Positions 27,017 through 38,376 are shown, counted from the stretch's first letter. The stretch: DNA of 64,000 nt from Gluconacetobacter dulcium (GCF_014174165.1 NZ_JABEQN010000016.1:1-64000), one strand, 5' to 3'. Translations and numbers: made by a program. The notes: generated by a model not told the origin, from the sequence alone.

Positions 27017-28552
27017 TCAGGCCCCCGGCGCCTCCTGCGCGTCGGCCGGCTGCTCGTCCTCGAACCAGTGAGCACGCGCCGCCATGATGATCTCGTTCGC
27101 CGCTTCCTCGTCGATCACGTCGCCGCCGAGGAATTCGACCAGCTCATCGCCGGCCAGATCCGCCAGATCGTCCAGGGTCTTCACACCCTTTTCACCCAGC
27201 GTCACCAGCATCTGGTTGGAAAACACGCCCAGAACCGCAATCTCGTCGGTCACGCCGAGTCCACGGCGCTTCTCGTCCAGTTCCTCCTCGCGACGGGCCA
27301 GGAAGCCCTCCGCGCGGCGGACCAGCTCGCCGGCCACATCCTCGTCGAACCCTTCGATCTCCGCCAGTTCGTCGGGCTCGGCATACGCCAGTTCCTCGAT
27401 CGAATGGAAGCCTTCGGTCACCAGCAGGCCGGCGATCACGTCGTCCACGTCCAGCGCCTCGACGAACAGGTTGCTGCGACGACGGAACTCTTCCTGCCGG
27501 CGCTCCGATTCCTCGGCCTCGGTCAGGATGTCGATATCCCAGCGCGTCAACTGGCTGGCCAGACGGACATTCTGCCCGCGCCGGCCGATCGCCAGGCTGA
27601 GCTGCTCGTCCGGCACCACCACTTCGACGCGCCCGGCCTCCTCGTCCATCACCACCTTGCTGACTTCCGCCGGCGCCAGGGCGTTGACCACGAAGGTCGC
27701 CGCCTGCGGGCTCCACGGAATAATGTCGATCTTCTCGCCCTGAAGCTCCTGCACCACGGCCTGCACGCGCGACCCGCGCATACCCACGCAGGCGCCGACC
27801 GGATCGATCGAGGCATCGCGCGAAATCACCGCCATCTTGGCGCGCGACCCCGGATCGCGGGCCACGGCCTTGATCTCGATGATGCCGTCATAGATCTCGG
27901 GCACTTCCTGCGCGAACAGCTTGGCCAGGAACGCCGGATGCGTGCGCGACAGGAAGATCTGCGGCCCGCGCGGCTCGTCGCGCACGTCATAGATATAGGC
28001 CCGCACGCGGTCGGAATTGCGGAAGCTCTCACGCGGGATCAGCTCGTCACGGCGCAGCAGCGCCTCCGAACTGCCGATCTCGACCATCAGGTTCCCGTAT
28101 TCCGTGCGCTTGACCGTGCCGTTCACGATCTCGCCCACGCGGTCCTTGAATTCCTCGAACTGGCGCTTGCGCTCATATTCGCGCACGCGCTGCACGATCA
28201 CCTGCTTGGCGGTCTGCGCCGCGATGCGGCCGAAATCGATCGGCGGCAGCGGGTCGACCAGATGCTCGCCCAACTGGATCTCGGGCTTGAACTTGCGGGC
28301 GATGTGGAGCGGGATCTGCGTTTCCTCGTTCTCCACGACCTCCACGGCCTCGGTCCAGCGCGACAGGCGCACATCGCCGGTCTTGCGGTCGATGGTCGCG
28401 CGGATGTCCTTCTCATGCCCGTACTTGGCGCGCCCGGCCTTCTGAATGGCCTGCTCCATCGCCTCCAGGACTTCCTCCCGGTCGATCGCCTTCTCGCGCG
28501 CGACGGCATCCGCCACCAGCAGCAGTTCGGGACGGGAAACGGACGTGTCCAT
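27017..28552 (-). CDS. nusA: Transcription termination/antitermination protein NusA
   Basis: A 511-aa RNA-polymerase-binding factor controlling pausing, termination and antitermination. The N-terminal domain is ELLLVADAVAREKAIDREEV to IDFGRIAAQTAKQVIVQRVR. The S1 domain contains GEIVNGTVKRTEYGNLMVEI. Two KH domains include ASIDPVGACVGMRGSRVQAV and LAIGRRGQNVRLASQLTRWD. Two C-terminal helix-hairpin-helix repeats (IEELAYAEPDELAEIEGFDE; VKTLDDLADLAGDELVEFLG) complete it. It lies 18 bp after rimP in the conserved operon. Confidence 0.97.
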   Translation of the reverse strand: MDTSVSRPELLLVADAVAREKAIDREEVLEAMEQAIQKAGRAKYGHEKDIRATIDRKTGDVRLSRWTEAVEVVENEETQIPLHIARKFKPEIQLGEHLVDPLPPIDFGRIAAQTAKQVIVQRVREYERKRQFEEFKDRVGEIVNGTVKRTEYGNLMVEIGSSEALLRRDELIPRESFRNSDRVRAYIYDVRDEPRGPQIFLSRTHPAFLAKLFAQEVPEIYDGIIEIKAVARDPGSRAKMAVISRDASIDPVGACVGMRGSRVQAVVQELQGEKIDIIPWSPQAATFVVNALAPAEVSKVVMDEEAGRVEVVVPDEQLSLAIGRRGQNVRLASQLTRWDIDILTEAEESERRQEEFRRRSNLFVEALDVDDVIAGLLVTEGFHSIEELAYAEPDELAEIEGFDEDVAGELVRRAEGFLARREEELDEKRRGLGVTDEIAVLGVFSNQMLVTLGEKGVKTLDDLADLAGDELVEFLGGDVIDEEAANEIIMAARAHWFEDEQPADAQEAPGA

Positions 28553-28570
28553 CAGAACCTCCAGGACGTC

Positions 28571-29152
28571 TCAGTGAGTCTTGCGCGCCGGCTTCTCGCC
28601 GGGCGGGACAGGGTCTTCCGGGGCTCCGTCGTCGGAGACCCCCATCATATGGGCGCTGGCGGCGATCAGTTCATCGGTCAGAACCAGCCGCGCGCGACGC
28701 ATGTCCGACAGCGGCAGCGCCACTTCGGTTCCATCTTCCAGCCGCAACCGGCCGAGCCCATCTTCGGCACCCAGCAGGATGCCCGAGAAACGCTTGCGGC
28801 CGTCGATCGGGATATTCACCTCGGCCTTGGCCAGATGCCCGGCAAACCGGTTCCAGTCCTTCGCCCGCGTCAGCGGACGGTCAATCCCGGCCGAGGACAC
28901 TTCCAGCGTCCAGGCGCCGGGCAGCGGGTCCTCGATATCCAGCACCGCGCCCACCGCGTGGCTGATCTGCTCGCAATCCTCGATCGCGATCAGGCTGCCG
29001 TCGGCGCGGTCGGCCATGATCTGCACCGTCGGGCTCTCCCGGCCCAGGATCGCCACGCGGACCAGTTCGAATCCCATATCGGCCAGGACGGGCGCCACGA
29101 GGGCGGCCACCTTGGCGTCCAGGCCGGTGAGGTGAGGCAGGTCTACGTCCAA
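28571..29152 (-). CDS. rimP: Ribosome maturation factor RimP
   Basis: A protein of about 193 aa needed for 30S assembly. It contains [60 protein letters not shown] and [11 protein letters not shown], all in family order. The C-terminal tail is charged and variable. The start is uncertain: there is no ATG ahead of the conserved core. I use TTG at 29152, directly after a terminator-like hairpin. A GTG at 29254 is open but would make the hairpin and the probable promoter coding. It is the first gene of the rimP-nusA-infB-rbfA operon. Confidence 0.9.
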   Translation of the reverse strand: MDVDLPHLTGLDAKVAALVAPVLADMGFELVRVAILGRESPTVQIMADRADGSLIAIEDCEQISHAVGAVLDIEDPLPGAWTLEVSSAGIDRPLTRAKDWNRFAGHLAKAEVNIPIDGRKRFSGILLGAEDGLGRLRLEDGTEVALPLSDMRRARLVLTDELIAASAHMMGVSDDGAPEDPVPPGEKPARKTH

Positions 29153-29154
29153 AA

Positions 29155-29180
29155 CAAAAAAGGCGGCCGGTAAGGCCACC
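29155..29180 (-). terminator. Attenuator-like terminator in the rimP leader
   Basis: On the minus strand GGTGGCC (29180-29174), a short loop, and GGCCGCC (29168-29162), followed by six T. It lies between the putative promoter and the rimP coding core, so it can act only as an attenuator or as the end of a leader RNA. Confidence 0.7.
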
Positions 29181-29203
29181 CCCCAAAAAAGCGGAAGATG
29201 AAG

Positions 29204-29245
29204 GAATGACGCTGATATAGGCGATAACGCACGCGGCCGCAAGGT
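29204..29245 (-). promoter_or_regulatory. Probable promoter of the rimP-nusA-infB operon
   Basis: On the minus strand TTGCGG, 17 bases (CCGCGTGCGTTATCGCC), then TATATC. Spacing is ideal and the boxes are fair. The transcript would begin about 40-50 bases before the attenuator hairpin at 29180. Confidence 0.5.
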
Positions 29246-29317
29246 GCATGCCACGACGGAACCAAGGGGCTACATTACATTACAATCACGTCCTCGTTTG
29301 CCTGCTTGCCCAATCGC

Positions 29318-29944
29318 ATGAGGCACACGCATGATGCCCGGATGAGGCAGACGCCCGACCCCGAAGCACGCGCCGCGCCCGATGAGGCCGGACCCGGCAA
29401 AGGCCGGCCCCTGTGGTATGGCCTGGCGGCAGGCATGATCGTCGTCGCCGGCTTCAGCGCCCGCATGGCCACCCAGAGCGAGCACCCGGCCCCCGTTCCC
29501 GCCCCGATCGTCAGCGATGCCGCCCATGGCGCCGCCGCCGGCGCCAATGCGCTGACCAGCACCCAGCAATTCGCCATGATCGCGCCCGACAACGCGCCGC
29601 GCGCCTTGCAGCAATCGGGCCTTCCGCCCGACCAGCAGGCCCGCATCCTGGCCGGCATCCGCAAGCGCGAATACCGGCTGGTGCAGATGCCGATCTATGA
29701 CGAAGCCGGGACCGGCGGCGTCGTGAGCGTCAGTTCGGGCGGCATCACCCAGACCGTGCCGCTCTCTCCCAGGCCGCGCACCGTGCTGCTGCCCATCCGC
29801 ATTTCCGGCGAGGTCGATATCGCGCCGGTTTCCGATCCCGGCCCGGCCGGCGTGGCGCCGGGGGCCATCACGGTCCTGGGGCCGACGCCGCTGCCGGTCA
29901 TTCACCGGGACCAGATGCTCGTTCTGGATGTGATCGTCCAATGA
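29318..29944 (+). CDS. Single-pass membrane protein of unknown function (AAA+ operon, gene 1)
   Basis: A protein of about 208 aa with a hydrophilic N-terminus, one transmembrane segment (LWYGLAAGMIVVAGFSARMA) and a probably periplasmic C-terminus rich in Gly/Pro/Val (GGVVSVSSGGITQTVPLSPR, VAPGAITVLGPTPLPVIHRD). I recognise no family. Possible starts are the TTG at 29306 and ATGs at 29318 and 29342; no strong ribosome site decides. Its TGA overlaps the ATG of the AAA+ gene (ATGA), which indicates coupled expression and a shared job. Confidence 0.65.
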   Translation: MRHTHDARMRQTPDPEARAAPDEAGPGKGRPLWYGLAAGMIVVAGFSARMATQSEHPAPVPAPIVSDAAHGAAAGANALTSTQQFAMIAPDNAPRALQQSGLPPDQQARILAGIRKREYRLVQMPIYDEAGTGGVVSVSSGGITQTVPLSPRPRTVLLPIRISGEVDIAPVSDPGPAGVAPGAITVLGPTPLPVIHRDQMLVLDVIVQ

Positions 29945-31209
29945 AGGCTCTTCTGCCCGCCCTGAACCGGCTGATGCCGGTCATGATGGTTATTTTTCTG
30001 ATTCTCGCCAGCTTGCAGGCCGCGGCCTCGCTGCATCTTTCCCTCGCCAGCCTGACGCATTTCATGGAATGGTGTGCACCGGCCTTTCCGGTGCTGATGG
30101 GCGGGAGCAGCCTGCTGGTCCTGGCGGGCATGATGTTCGAGACCCGCGCCGAACGGCTGGCGCGCAAGGGGCTACGGCGCCGACGGGGGTGGATGATGGA
30201 TGTACTGGCCAGGCTGACCAATCGCACCGCGCTGGAAGAAATGATGGCGCGCGAGCAGAAAGAAACCGTGATCGACGCCGAGGAACTGGCGGCCGGCCTG
30301 CGCGCGCGGGTCATCGGCCAGGACCAGGTCTGCGAGGACATCGCCGCCCAGTTGCGCCGCCGCATGGCCTTGCAGGTGCGCGGCAAGCCGGTCGGCATCT
30401 TCCTGCTGGCCGGGCCGCCGGGCACCGGCAAAACCTACCTGGCCAAGCAGATGGCCCGCCAGCTCGACCGCCCGCTGCTGCATTTCGACATGACGCAGAT
30501 GAGTTCGCCGCACGCCGCGACGCAGCTTTTCGGCTCGCCCAAGGGCTATGTCGGCTCCGACACGTTCGGCAAGCTGACCGGCGGCCTGAAGGAAAAGCCC
30601 GATGCCGTCGTCCTGCTCGACGAAATCGAGAAGGCCCACCCCGATGTCTTCAAGAAATTCCTCACCGCGTGGAACGACGGTCACGTTACCGAGGCTTCCA
30701 CCGGCCAGCAGATTTCCACCGTCCGCGCCATCTTCGTGCTGACCTCGAACATCGCGACCGATGCTTTGTCCGAGATCGCCGACCGCCTGGCCGACGAACC
30801 CGACCGCATGCGCGCCGAGTCGGTCGAGGCCCTGCGCCAGGCCGGCTTCGCGCCCGAGGTGCTGAACCGCCTGGACCGTATCTTCGTCTTCCGCGCGCTG
30901 ACGGGGCTGGACGTGGCCCGCGTCGCGGCGCTGGAGATCGAGGCGATGATCGAAAGCTACGGCCTGAAGGTCGAGACGGGCGGCATCGACGCGTCGCTGC
31001 TGTTCGAGGTCATGCGTCGCCAGAGCAAGATGGGCGCCGCCGCCAGCGCCCGCGACCTGGTACGGTCGATCGAAGACATGATGAGCGACTCGCTGATTTC
31101 CGCCCGCCAGCAAGGGGCGAAAATGGTGCGCGTCGTTTCCGGCGAAGACGGCGTCACCGCCGAAATCGCCAACGATACCGAGGCCCAGCGGGCCCGCGTC
31201 CTGCGCTGA
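29941..31209 (+). CDS. Membrane-anchored Clp-type AAA+ ATPase (AAA+ operon, gene 2)
   Basis: A 422-aa protein with two N-terminal hydrophobic helices (about residues 11-35 and 47-66) followed by a single AAA+ ring of the ClpA/ClpB D2 type. It has the VIGQDQ motif at 124-129, Walker A GPPGTGKT at 158-165, the substrate-gripping pore loop GYVG at 202-205, Walker B VVLLDE at 223-228, sensor-1 Asn 270, an arginine-finger candidate in LNRLD (Arg 310) and sensor-2 Arg 371 in SARDLVRSI. There is no N-domain, no first ring, no ClpB middle domain and no visible ClpP-docking IGF/IGL loop. It therefore looks like an unfoldase or remodeller tethered to the inner membrane. It lies between two genes for exported proteins of unknown function. 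The substrate is unknown. Confidence 0.85.
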   Translation: MKALLPALNRLMPVMMVIFLILASLQAAASLHLSLASLTHFMEWCAPAFPVLMGGSSLLVLAGMMFETRAERLARKGLRRRRGWMMDVLARLTNRTALEEMMAREQKETVIDAEELAAGLRARVIGQDQVCEDIAAQLRRRMALQVRGKPVGIFLLAGPPGTGKTYLAKQMARQLDRPLLHFDMTQMSSPHAATQLFGSPKGYVGSDTFGKLTGGLKEKPDAVVLLDEIEKAHPDVFKKFLTAWNDGHVTEASTGQQISTVRAIFVLTSNIATDALSEIADRLADEPDRMRAESVEALRQAGFAPEVLNRLDRIFVFRALTGLDVARVAALEIEAMIESYGLKVETGGIDASLLFEVMRRQSKMGAAASARDLVRSIEDMMSDSLISARQQGAKMVRVVSGEDGVTAEIANDTEAQRARVLR

Positions 31210-31235
31210 CCCGCTTTTCCCTTACGGCGACCTGA

Positions 31236-32231
31236 ATGTCCGCAGCTTCCCGTCTCTGGCGCCGCGCGCCGATCTGGCGCGCGATGCTCTATTGCATCCC
31301 GCTCTTCACGGCGCTGTCGCTGCTGTATCCGCCGGCGTATCTGACGCGGATCGCGGCCCTGCGACCGATGTTCGATCGCATCAACCACACATTGGGCCGC
31401 ACCCCGCCCCCGCTGGCGCAGGCCGCCGCACCCGACGCACCGCCCGACGCGCCCCCTCCCGCCCCGCCGGCGGAAGGCGCGCCCGACAATGGCCAGCAGA
31501 CGGCGGGCGGCCCGCAACTGGCGGCCCCGCCCATCACCTCGGACCTCGGCGGCGCCATTCCCTTCGCCGGCCGTATCCTGCCCCTGCCCGCCGGCACCTG
31601 GCACCCGGTGCTGACGACGCAGAGCGGCCCGCATGGCGAACTGCTCAGCAACGTGCTGGTGCGTGCCGAAGGCGGCGTCGTGACCGGCGTGATCATCGCC
31701 CGCGCCAGCACGCAGTCCCTGCCGACCTCGACCGTCGATGCCATGAATAACGGCTGCCACGACGACCGGAACTACCTCTCGAAGATCGTCCCGTCGGATG
31801 CCAAGGTGATGGAATGCTGGTTCACCAGCCACGTCCAGATCGAGGGCCAGCCGCTGAGCGACAGCGTGGATATCCAGACCGCGTTCAATCGCCTGCACGT
31901 CCTGGGCTTCCCGATCCCGTACGTGATGCTGGTGGCCACCTGGAACTACGCCGAGGCCGCCGCCGATCGCGGCGCGAATATCGAGAACGTGACCATCCTG
32001 CTCAGCCCGGCCCGCAAGGGCACCATGACCCTGCCCGCCCCGCCGGAACAGTGGCTGAAACAGGAACTGCCCCAGCACCCAGGCGCCGAGCACTTCGTAA
32101 ATGCCGCCAACAACTGGATGGAAGGCTGGACGACCATGCTGCGGCGCGGCTTCCACGGCGACCTCACCAACGGCAGCCCGGATCTGGTGCGCGCCAGCCG
32201 CGACCCCGCATCGGTCCTGCCGGGGGAATAA
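31236..32231 (+). CDS. Membrane-anchored exported protein of unknown function (AAA+ operon, gene 3)
   Basis: A 331-aa protein. An N-terminal transmembrane segment (AMLYCIPLFTALSLLYPPAY) is followed by a Pro/Ala-rich linker of about 55 residues and a conserved-looking globular domain (PFAGRILPLPAGTWHPVLTT, VVTGVIIARASTQSLPTSTV, CHDDRNYLSKIVPSDAKVME, NRLHVLGFPIPYVMLVATWN). Two Cys (in NNGCHDDR and MECWFTSH) could form a disulfide in the periplasm. No family recognised. It starts 26 bp after the AAA+ gene, so it is probably in the same transcript. Confidence 0.65.
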   Translation: MSAASRLWRRAPIWRAMLYCIPLFTALSLLYPPAYLTRIAALRPMFDRINHTLGRTPPPLAQAAAPDAPPDAPPPAPPAEGAPDNGQQTAGGPQLAAPPITSDLGGAIPFAGRILPLPAGTWHPVLTTQSGPHGELLSNVLVRAEGGVVTGVIIARASTQSLPTSTVDAMNNGCHDDRNYLSKIVPSDAKVMECWFTSHVQIEGQPLSDSVDIQTAFNRLHVLGFPIPYVMLVATWNYAEAAADRGANIENVTILLSPARKGTMTLPAPPEQWLKQELPQHPGAEHFVNAANNWMEGWTTMLRRGFHGDLTNGSPDLVRASRDPASVLPGE

Positions 32232-32284
32232 ACGCGCCGTTCAGGAGCCTCAGAGCCTGCCCGCTCCAAGGCTCCTGAACGAAT

Positions 32285-32322
32285 AAAAGTCTTTTTGCTT
32301 CTTTTTCTTCAGAAAAAGAAGA
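32285..32322 (-). terminator. AT-rich terminator element after the LysR gene (identical to 23166)
   Basis: A 38-bp sequence identical to 23166-23203, again just past a minus-strand stop (7 bp after the LysR gene). It also separates that gene from the converging AAA+ operon. Confidence 0.65.
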
Positions 32323-32329
32323 CGCTCCC

Positions 32330-33217
32330 CTACCGAAGCACGTCCGAAATATCGATCAGGAAATCCAGCACCGTGCGCGTCCGCAGCGGCAGGGTGCGCG
32401 GCCCGGTATGCACGGCATAGAACGGCATTTCCGGCACGGTCCATTCCGGAAACAGGCGGATCAGCCGGTCGGCGGCGATATCTTCCCGCACCTGAAAGGC
32501 CGGCAGCAGACCGATCCCCAGCCCCGCGAGCGTGGCCCGATGCACCGCCTCGCTGCTGTTGGCGCGGAAGGGGCCGCTGGCGGCCACCACGCTTTCCTCG
32601 CCATTGCCTTCGAAATGCCAGTCATGGCGCGTGCCGCCATAGGTATAGGCAATGCAGGGATGGTTCAGCAGGTCGCGCGGATGAACGGGCGTGCCACGCC
32701 GGGCCAGATAATCGCCACTGGCCACCGCAATGCGTTTGACGGTGCCCAGGCGCCGGGCGATCAGCGACCCTTCCGCGATCTCGCCCACGCGCACGGCCAG
32801 GTCCAGCCCTTCCTCGACCAGGTCGCCGAACCCGTCGCGCATGATCAGTTCCACCGCCAGATCGGGATGCTTGTCCAGCAACTCGCCCATCCGCGCGGTC
32901 ATGTACAGGCCGAACGCCGTGGTCACCCCCAGCCGCACCAGCCCGGAGACCGATGCCCGGCGACGCCCCAGCGCCGTTTCGGCGGTTTCCAGGATTTCCA
33001 GCACTTCATAGGCATGGGGCAGCAGGCTGCGCCCATCCTCGGTCATCATCAGGCTGCGCGTGGTCCGCGCGAACAGGGTGGCGCCATAATGCGCTTCCAG
33101 CAGCGCGATATGGCGCGAAATTGTTGGCTGACTGGCGCCGGTTTCCCGCGAAACAGCGGAAAACGAGCCGGTAGCAGCGACGCGAACAAAACTGTGCAGA
33201 GCGGATAGCAGATCCAT
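32330..33217 (-). CDS. LysR-family transcriptional regulator
   Basis: A 295-aa regulator. The N-terminal winged helix-turn-helix reads LLSALHSFVRVAATGSFSAV, SRETGASQPTISRHIALLEA and LFARTTRSLMMTEDG. The C-terminal effector domain (VRLGVTTAFGLYMTARMGEL to LIDISDVLR) has the periplasmic-binding-protein fold. The ATG at 33217 gives the standard family start. It is encoded just after the amino-acid ABC transporter on the same strand and may control it (inference); no operator was identified. Confidence 0.92.
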   Translation of the reverse strand: MDLLSALHSFVRVAATGSFSAVSRETGASQPTISRHIALLEAHYGATLFARTTRSLMMTEDGRSLLPHAYEVLEILETAETALGRRRASVSGLVRLGVTTAFGLYMTARMGELLDKHPDLAVELIMRDGFGDLVEEGLDLAVRVGEIAEGSLIARRLGTVKRIAVASGDYLARRGTPVHPRDLLNHPCIAYTYGGTRHDWHFEGNGEESVVAASGPFRANSSEAVHRATLAGLGIGLLPAFQVREDIAADRLIRLFPEWTVPEMPFYAVHTGPRTLPLRTRTVLDFLIDISDVLR

Positions 33218-33331
33218 GACCACATGATTTTCGGATTGTCTTCGACTGGTTTTCTTTAAGCTTCCAGCCATTTATGCACAACGTGACATAAAACACCGCC
33301 GACATGTGCCAGACGCATCAAGTCGCCGCGA

Positions 33332-34837
33332 TCAGATATGCCCGCGCCGCTGGCGCCCGGTATGAAACCGCGCCTCGGCCATGCGGGCCAGCCGCACGAA
33401 CGGCAGGCCCAGCAGCAGATACGCCACGCCGATCAGCAGGCCGGTGCCGAAATAATCGTAATAGGTCGAAGACAGCCGCACGTAGGTCTGGCTCAGTTCG
33501 GTCAGCGTGATCACGCTGACCAGCGAGGAGTCCTTGAGCAGCGAAATGAAATCGTTGGTCATCACCGGAATGACCATCCGCACCGCCTGCGGCACCACGA
33601 CGAAGCGCAGCGCCTGGAAATGCGTCATGTTCAGCGCGATGGCGGCCTCGATCTGCCCGCGCGCCACCGATTGCAGCCCGGCGCGGTAATTCTCGGCCTC
33701 ATACGCCGCATAATTCATCCCCAGCGCCAGCACGCCGGCCACGAAGGGCGACAGGCGCAGGCCGATCCCCGGCAGGGCATAGAAGATGAACAGGATCTGG
33801 ATCAGCAGCGGCGTCCCGCGCACGATCTCCACATACAGCGTCGCCAGCGCCCCCAGCCAGCGCGGGCCGTAACGGCGCATCAGCGCCAGGGCCAACCCCA
33901 GCCCCACCGCCAGCACCATGGCGCAGGCCGACACCGCGAAGGTCAGCACCGCACCATGCAGCAGCAGCGGCAGAAAGCTGACATAGCGGTCGAAGCGCGC
34001 CCGCCAGCCCGTCGCGGGCGCGGTGGCGGCCCGGTAATGGTCCCAGGCATCGGGCGCGATATCGGGGGTCGTGGCATCGCCGGTCAGGGCGGCCATCGCG
34101 GGCGTCCATAATTTCCAGCGCGCCAGGATCCGGTGCAGTTCGCCGTCCCGCATCATGCCGTCCAGCGCCGCGTTCACCTGGTCGCGCAGCGCGGTATTGC
34201 CCTGGGCGAAGGCCACGCCATAGGCCACCTGCCCGATCGGCTCGCCCACCAGCTTCAGGTCCGGGTCCGGCGATCCGTAATAGAGCGCGATGGTGCCATC
34301 CAGCAGCACCGCATCCAGCCGCCCGTTCTTCAGGTCGGTATAGGCGTTGGTCTCTTCCTCGTACGCGCGGATGCGGATCGACGGGTCGGCCTGCAACATG
34401 CGCTCCGCCGTGGTGTCCTTCAGCGTGCCCACCACATGCCCGTGCAACGCCGCCAGCGTGTCCAGCCCCTGCTGGTCGCGGCGCACGGTGATGCGCTCGG
34501 TCGTCATGTAATAGGGGCGGCTGAACAGCACCCCCTGCTCATGTTCGGGCGTGATCTCGATTCCGTCGATCACCATGTCGTACAGCCCGCGTTGCAGGCC
34601 GGGGATCAACCCATCCCAATCGTTCTGCACAAACAGGGCCGGCCGGCCGAGCCGGCGGGCGATCGCCTGGGCGATCTCGTATTCGTACCCGGTCAGGCGC
34701 GACTGGTCGGCCGGATCGTGAAAGACGAACGGCACATTGGCTTCGGCATCCGACGCCCAGCGCAAGGGCGCGGCATGGCCGGCGACGGAGAAAACCATCG
34801 CCACCAGCGCCAGCAGCAGGCCCACCACGCCCTTCAC
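33332..34837 (-). CDS. Amino-acid ABC transporter: binding protein fused to permease
   Basis: A 501-aa fusion. A signal peptide (MKGVVGLLLALVAMVFSVAG) leads a family-3 solute-binding domain (PFVFHDPADQSRLTGYEYEI, GLQRGLYDMVIDGIEITPEH, AYTDLKNGRLDAVLLDGTIA). From about residue 285 it continues as a HisM/GlnP-type permease with several transmembrane helices and the ABC-coupling loop near GLQSVARGQIEAAIALNMTH, plus EIVRGTPLLIQILFIFYALP. The start GTG at 34837 overlaps the ATPase stop (GTGA). Such fused importers for polar amino acids (Gln/Glu/His-like) are known in other bacteria; the substrate cannot be read. Confidence 0.9.
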   Translation of the reverse strand: MKGVVGLLLALVAMVFSVAGHAAPLRWASDAEANVPFVFHDPADQSRLTGYEYEIAQAIARRLGRPALFVQNDWDGLIPGLQRGLYDMVIDGIEITPEHEQGVLFSRPYYMTTERITVRRDQQGLDTLAALHGHVVGTLKDTTAERMLQADPSIRIRAYEEETNAYTDLKNGRLDAVLLDGTIALYYGSPDPDLKLVGEPIGQVAYGVAFAQGNTALRDQVNAALDGMMRDGELHRILARWKLWTPAMAALTGDATTPDIAPDAWDHYRAATAPATGWRARFDRYVSFLPLLLHGAVLTFAVSACAMVLAVGLGLALALMRRYGPRWLGALATLYVEIVRGTPLLIQILFIFYALPGIGLRLSPFVAGVLALGMNYAAYEAENYRAGLQSVARGQIEAAIALNMTHFQALRFVVVPQAVRMVIPVMTNDFISLLKDSSLVSVITLTELSQTYVRLSSTYYDYFGTGLLIGVAYLLLGLPFVRLARMAEARFHTGRQRRGHI

Positions 34838-35577
34838 AGCACGGACCTCAGAAACTTCCGGGTCCGCGGGTCCTGCGGGTCCACGAACAGCCGGTCGGGA
34901 TCATCGGCCTCGACGATCTCGCCCCCATCCATGAACACCACCCGGTCGGACGCCGCGCGGGCAAAGCGCATGTCATGCGTCACCACCAGTTGGGTCATCC
35001 CCTCGTCATCCAGGGTGCGCATCACCGACAGCACCTCCTCGGCCAGTTCGGGATCGAGCGCCGAGGTCGGTTCGTCATACAGCATCACATCGGGGCGCAT
35101 CGCCAGCGCCCGCGCAATGGCCGCGCGCTGCTGCTGCCCGCCCGACAGCGTGTCGGGATAGCGCGCGGCCATGGCGGACAGGCCCACCTTGTCCAGCAGG
35201 GCCAGCGCCTCGGCGCGCGCGGCCTCGGCCGGCACGCGCTTCACCTGCACGGGGGCCAGCATCACATTGTCCAGCACGGTGCGATGGGGAAACAGGTTGA
35301 AGGACTGGAACACCATGCCGACATGCGCGCGCAGGCGATGGGCGGCATCCTCTTCCTGGCGGGTCCAGCGTCCACCGGTGCGCGTAATCGTCACGCCGGC
35401 GATCTCCACCATCCCGGAATCGGGGATTTCAAGAAAATTGAGGCAGCGCAGGAAGGTCGATTTCCCGCAGCCCGACGGCCCGATGATCGAAACCAGCTCG
35501 CCCCGCGCCATATCCAGCGAGATGCCCCCCAGCACCGCATGGCCGTCAAAGACCTTGCGGATCTGATCGGCCCGCAG
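34834..35577 (-). CDS. Amino-acid ABC transporter ATP-binding protein
   Basis: A cytoplasmic ATPase of about 247 aa for the fused importer. Walker A is IIGPSGCGKSTFL, the Q-loop VGMVFQSFNLFPHRTVLDNV, the signature LSGGQQQRAAIARALAM, Walker B VMLYDEPTSALDPE and the switch His VVTHDM. The conserved first strand (LRADQIRKVFDGHAVLGGIS) extends upstream of the first GTG at 35535, but no ATG, GTG or TTG precedes it before the aconitase terminator. I therefore place the start at CTG 35577, with 35535 as the conservative alternative. Confidence 0.85.
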   Translation of the reverse strand: MRADQIRKVFDGHAVLGGISLDMARGELVSIIGPSGCGKSTFLRCLNFLEIPDSGMVEIAGVTITRTGGRWTRQEEDAAHRLRAHVGMVFQSFNLFPHRTVLDNVMLAPVQVKRVPAEAARAEALALLDKVGLSAMAARYPDTLSGGQQQRAAIARALAMRPDVMLYDEPTSALDPELAEEVLSVMRTLDDEGMTQLVVTHDMRFARAASDRVVFMDGGEIVEADDPDRLFVDPQDPRTRKFLRSVL

Positions 35578-35589
35578 GACGGACCCAGC

Positions 35590-35623
35590 AAAAAACGCCG
35601 GCCCGGGTTTCCCCGGGCCGGCG
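35590..35623 (-). terminator. Strong rho-independent terminator after acnA
   Basis: A 12-bp perfect stem CGCCGGCCCGGG/CCCGGGCCGGCG with a 4-base loop (GAAA on the minus strand) and six T on the minus strand, 31 bp past the acnA stop and immediately before the ABC ATPase gene. Confidence 0.92.
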
Positions 35624-35653
35624 CCAGACTCGTCAGACGGAAGAAAAGACCGT

Positions 35654-38320
<2,667 letters not shown>

Positions 38321-38376
38321 TGGTTTTTCCTCCGTGGCGTCAGCGACGGATCATCCAATCGGGGCACGTTCTTCGC

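Noticed and set aside
30069-31235. 388-codon alternative frame over the AAA+ gene
   Set aside because: Same-strand out-of-frame shadow; the real frame carries all AAA+ motifs.
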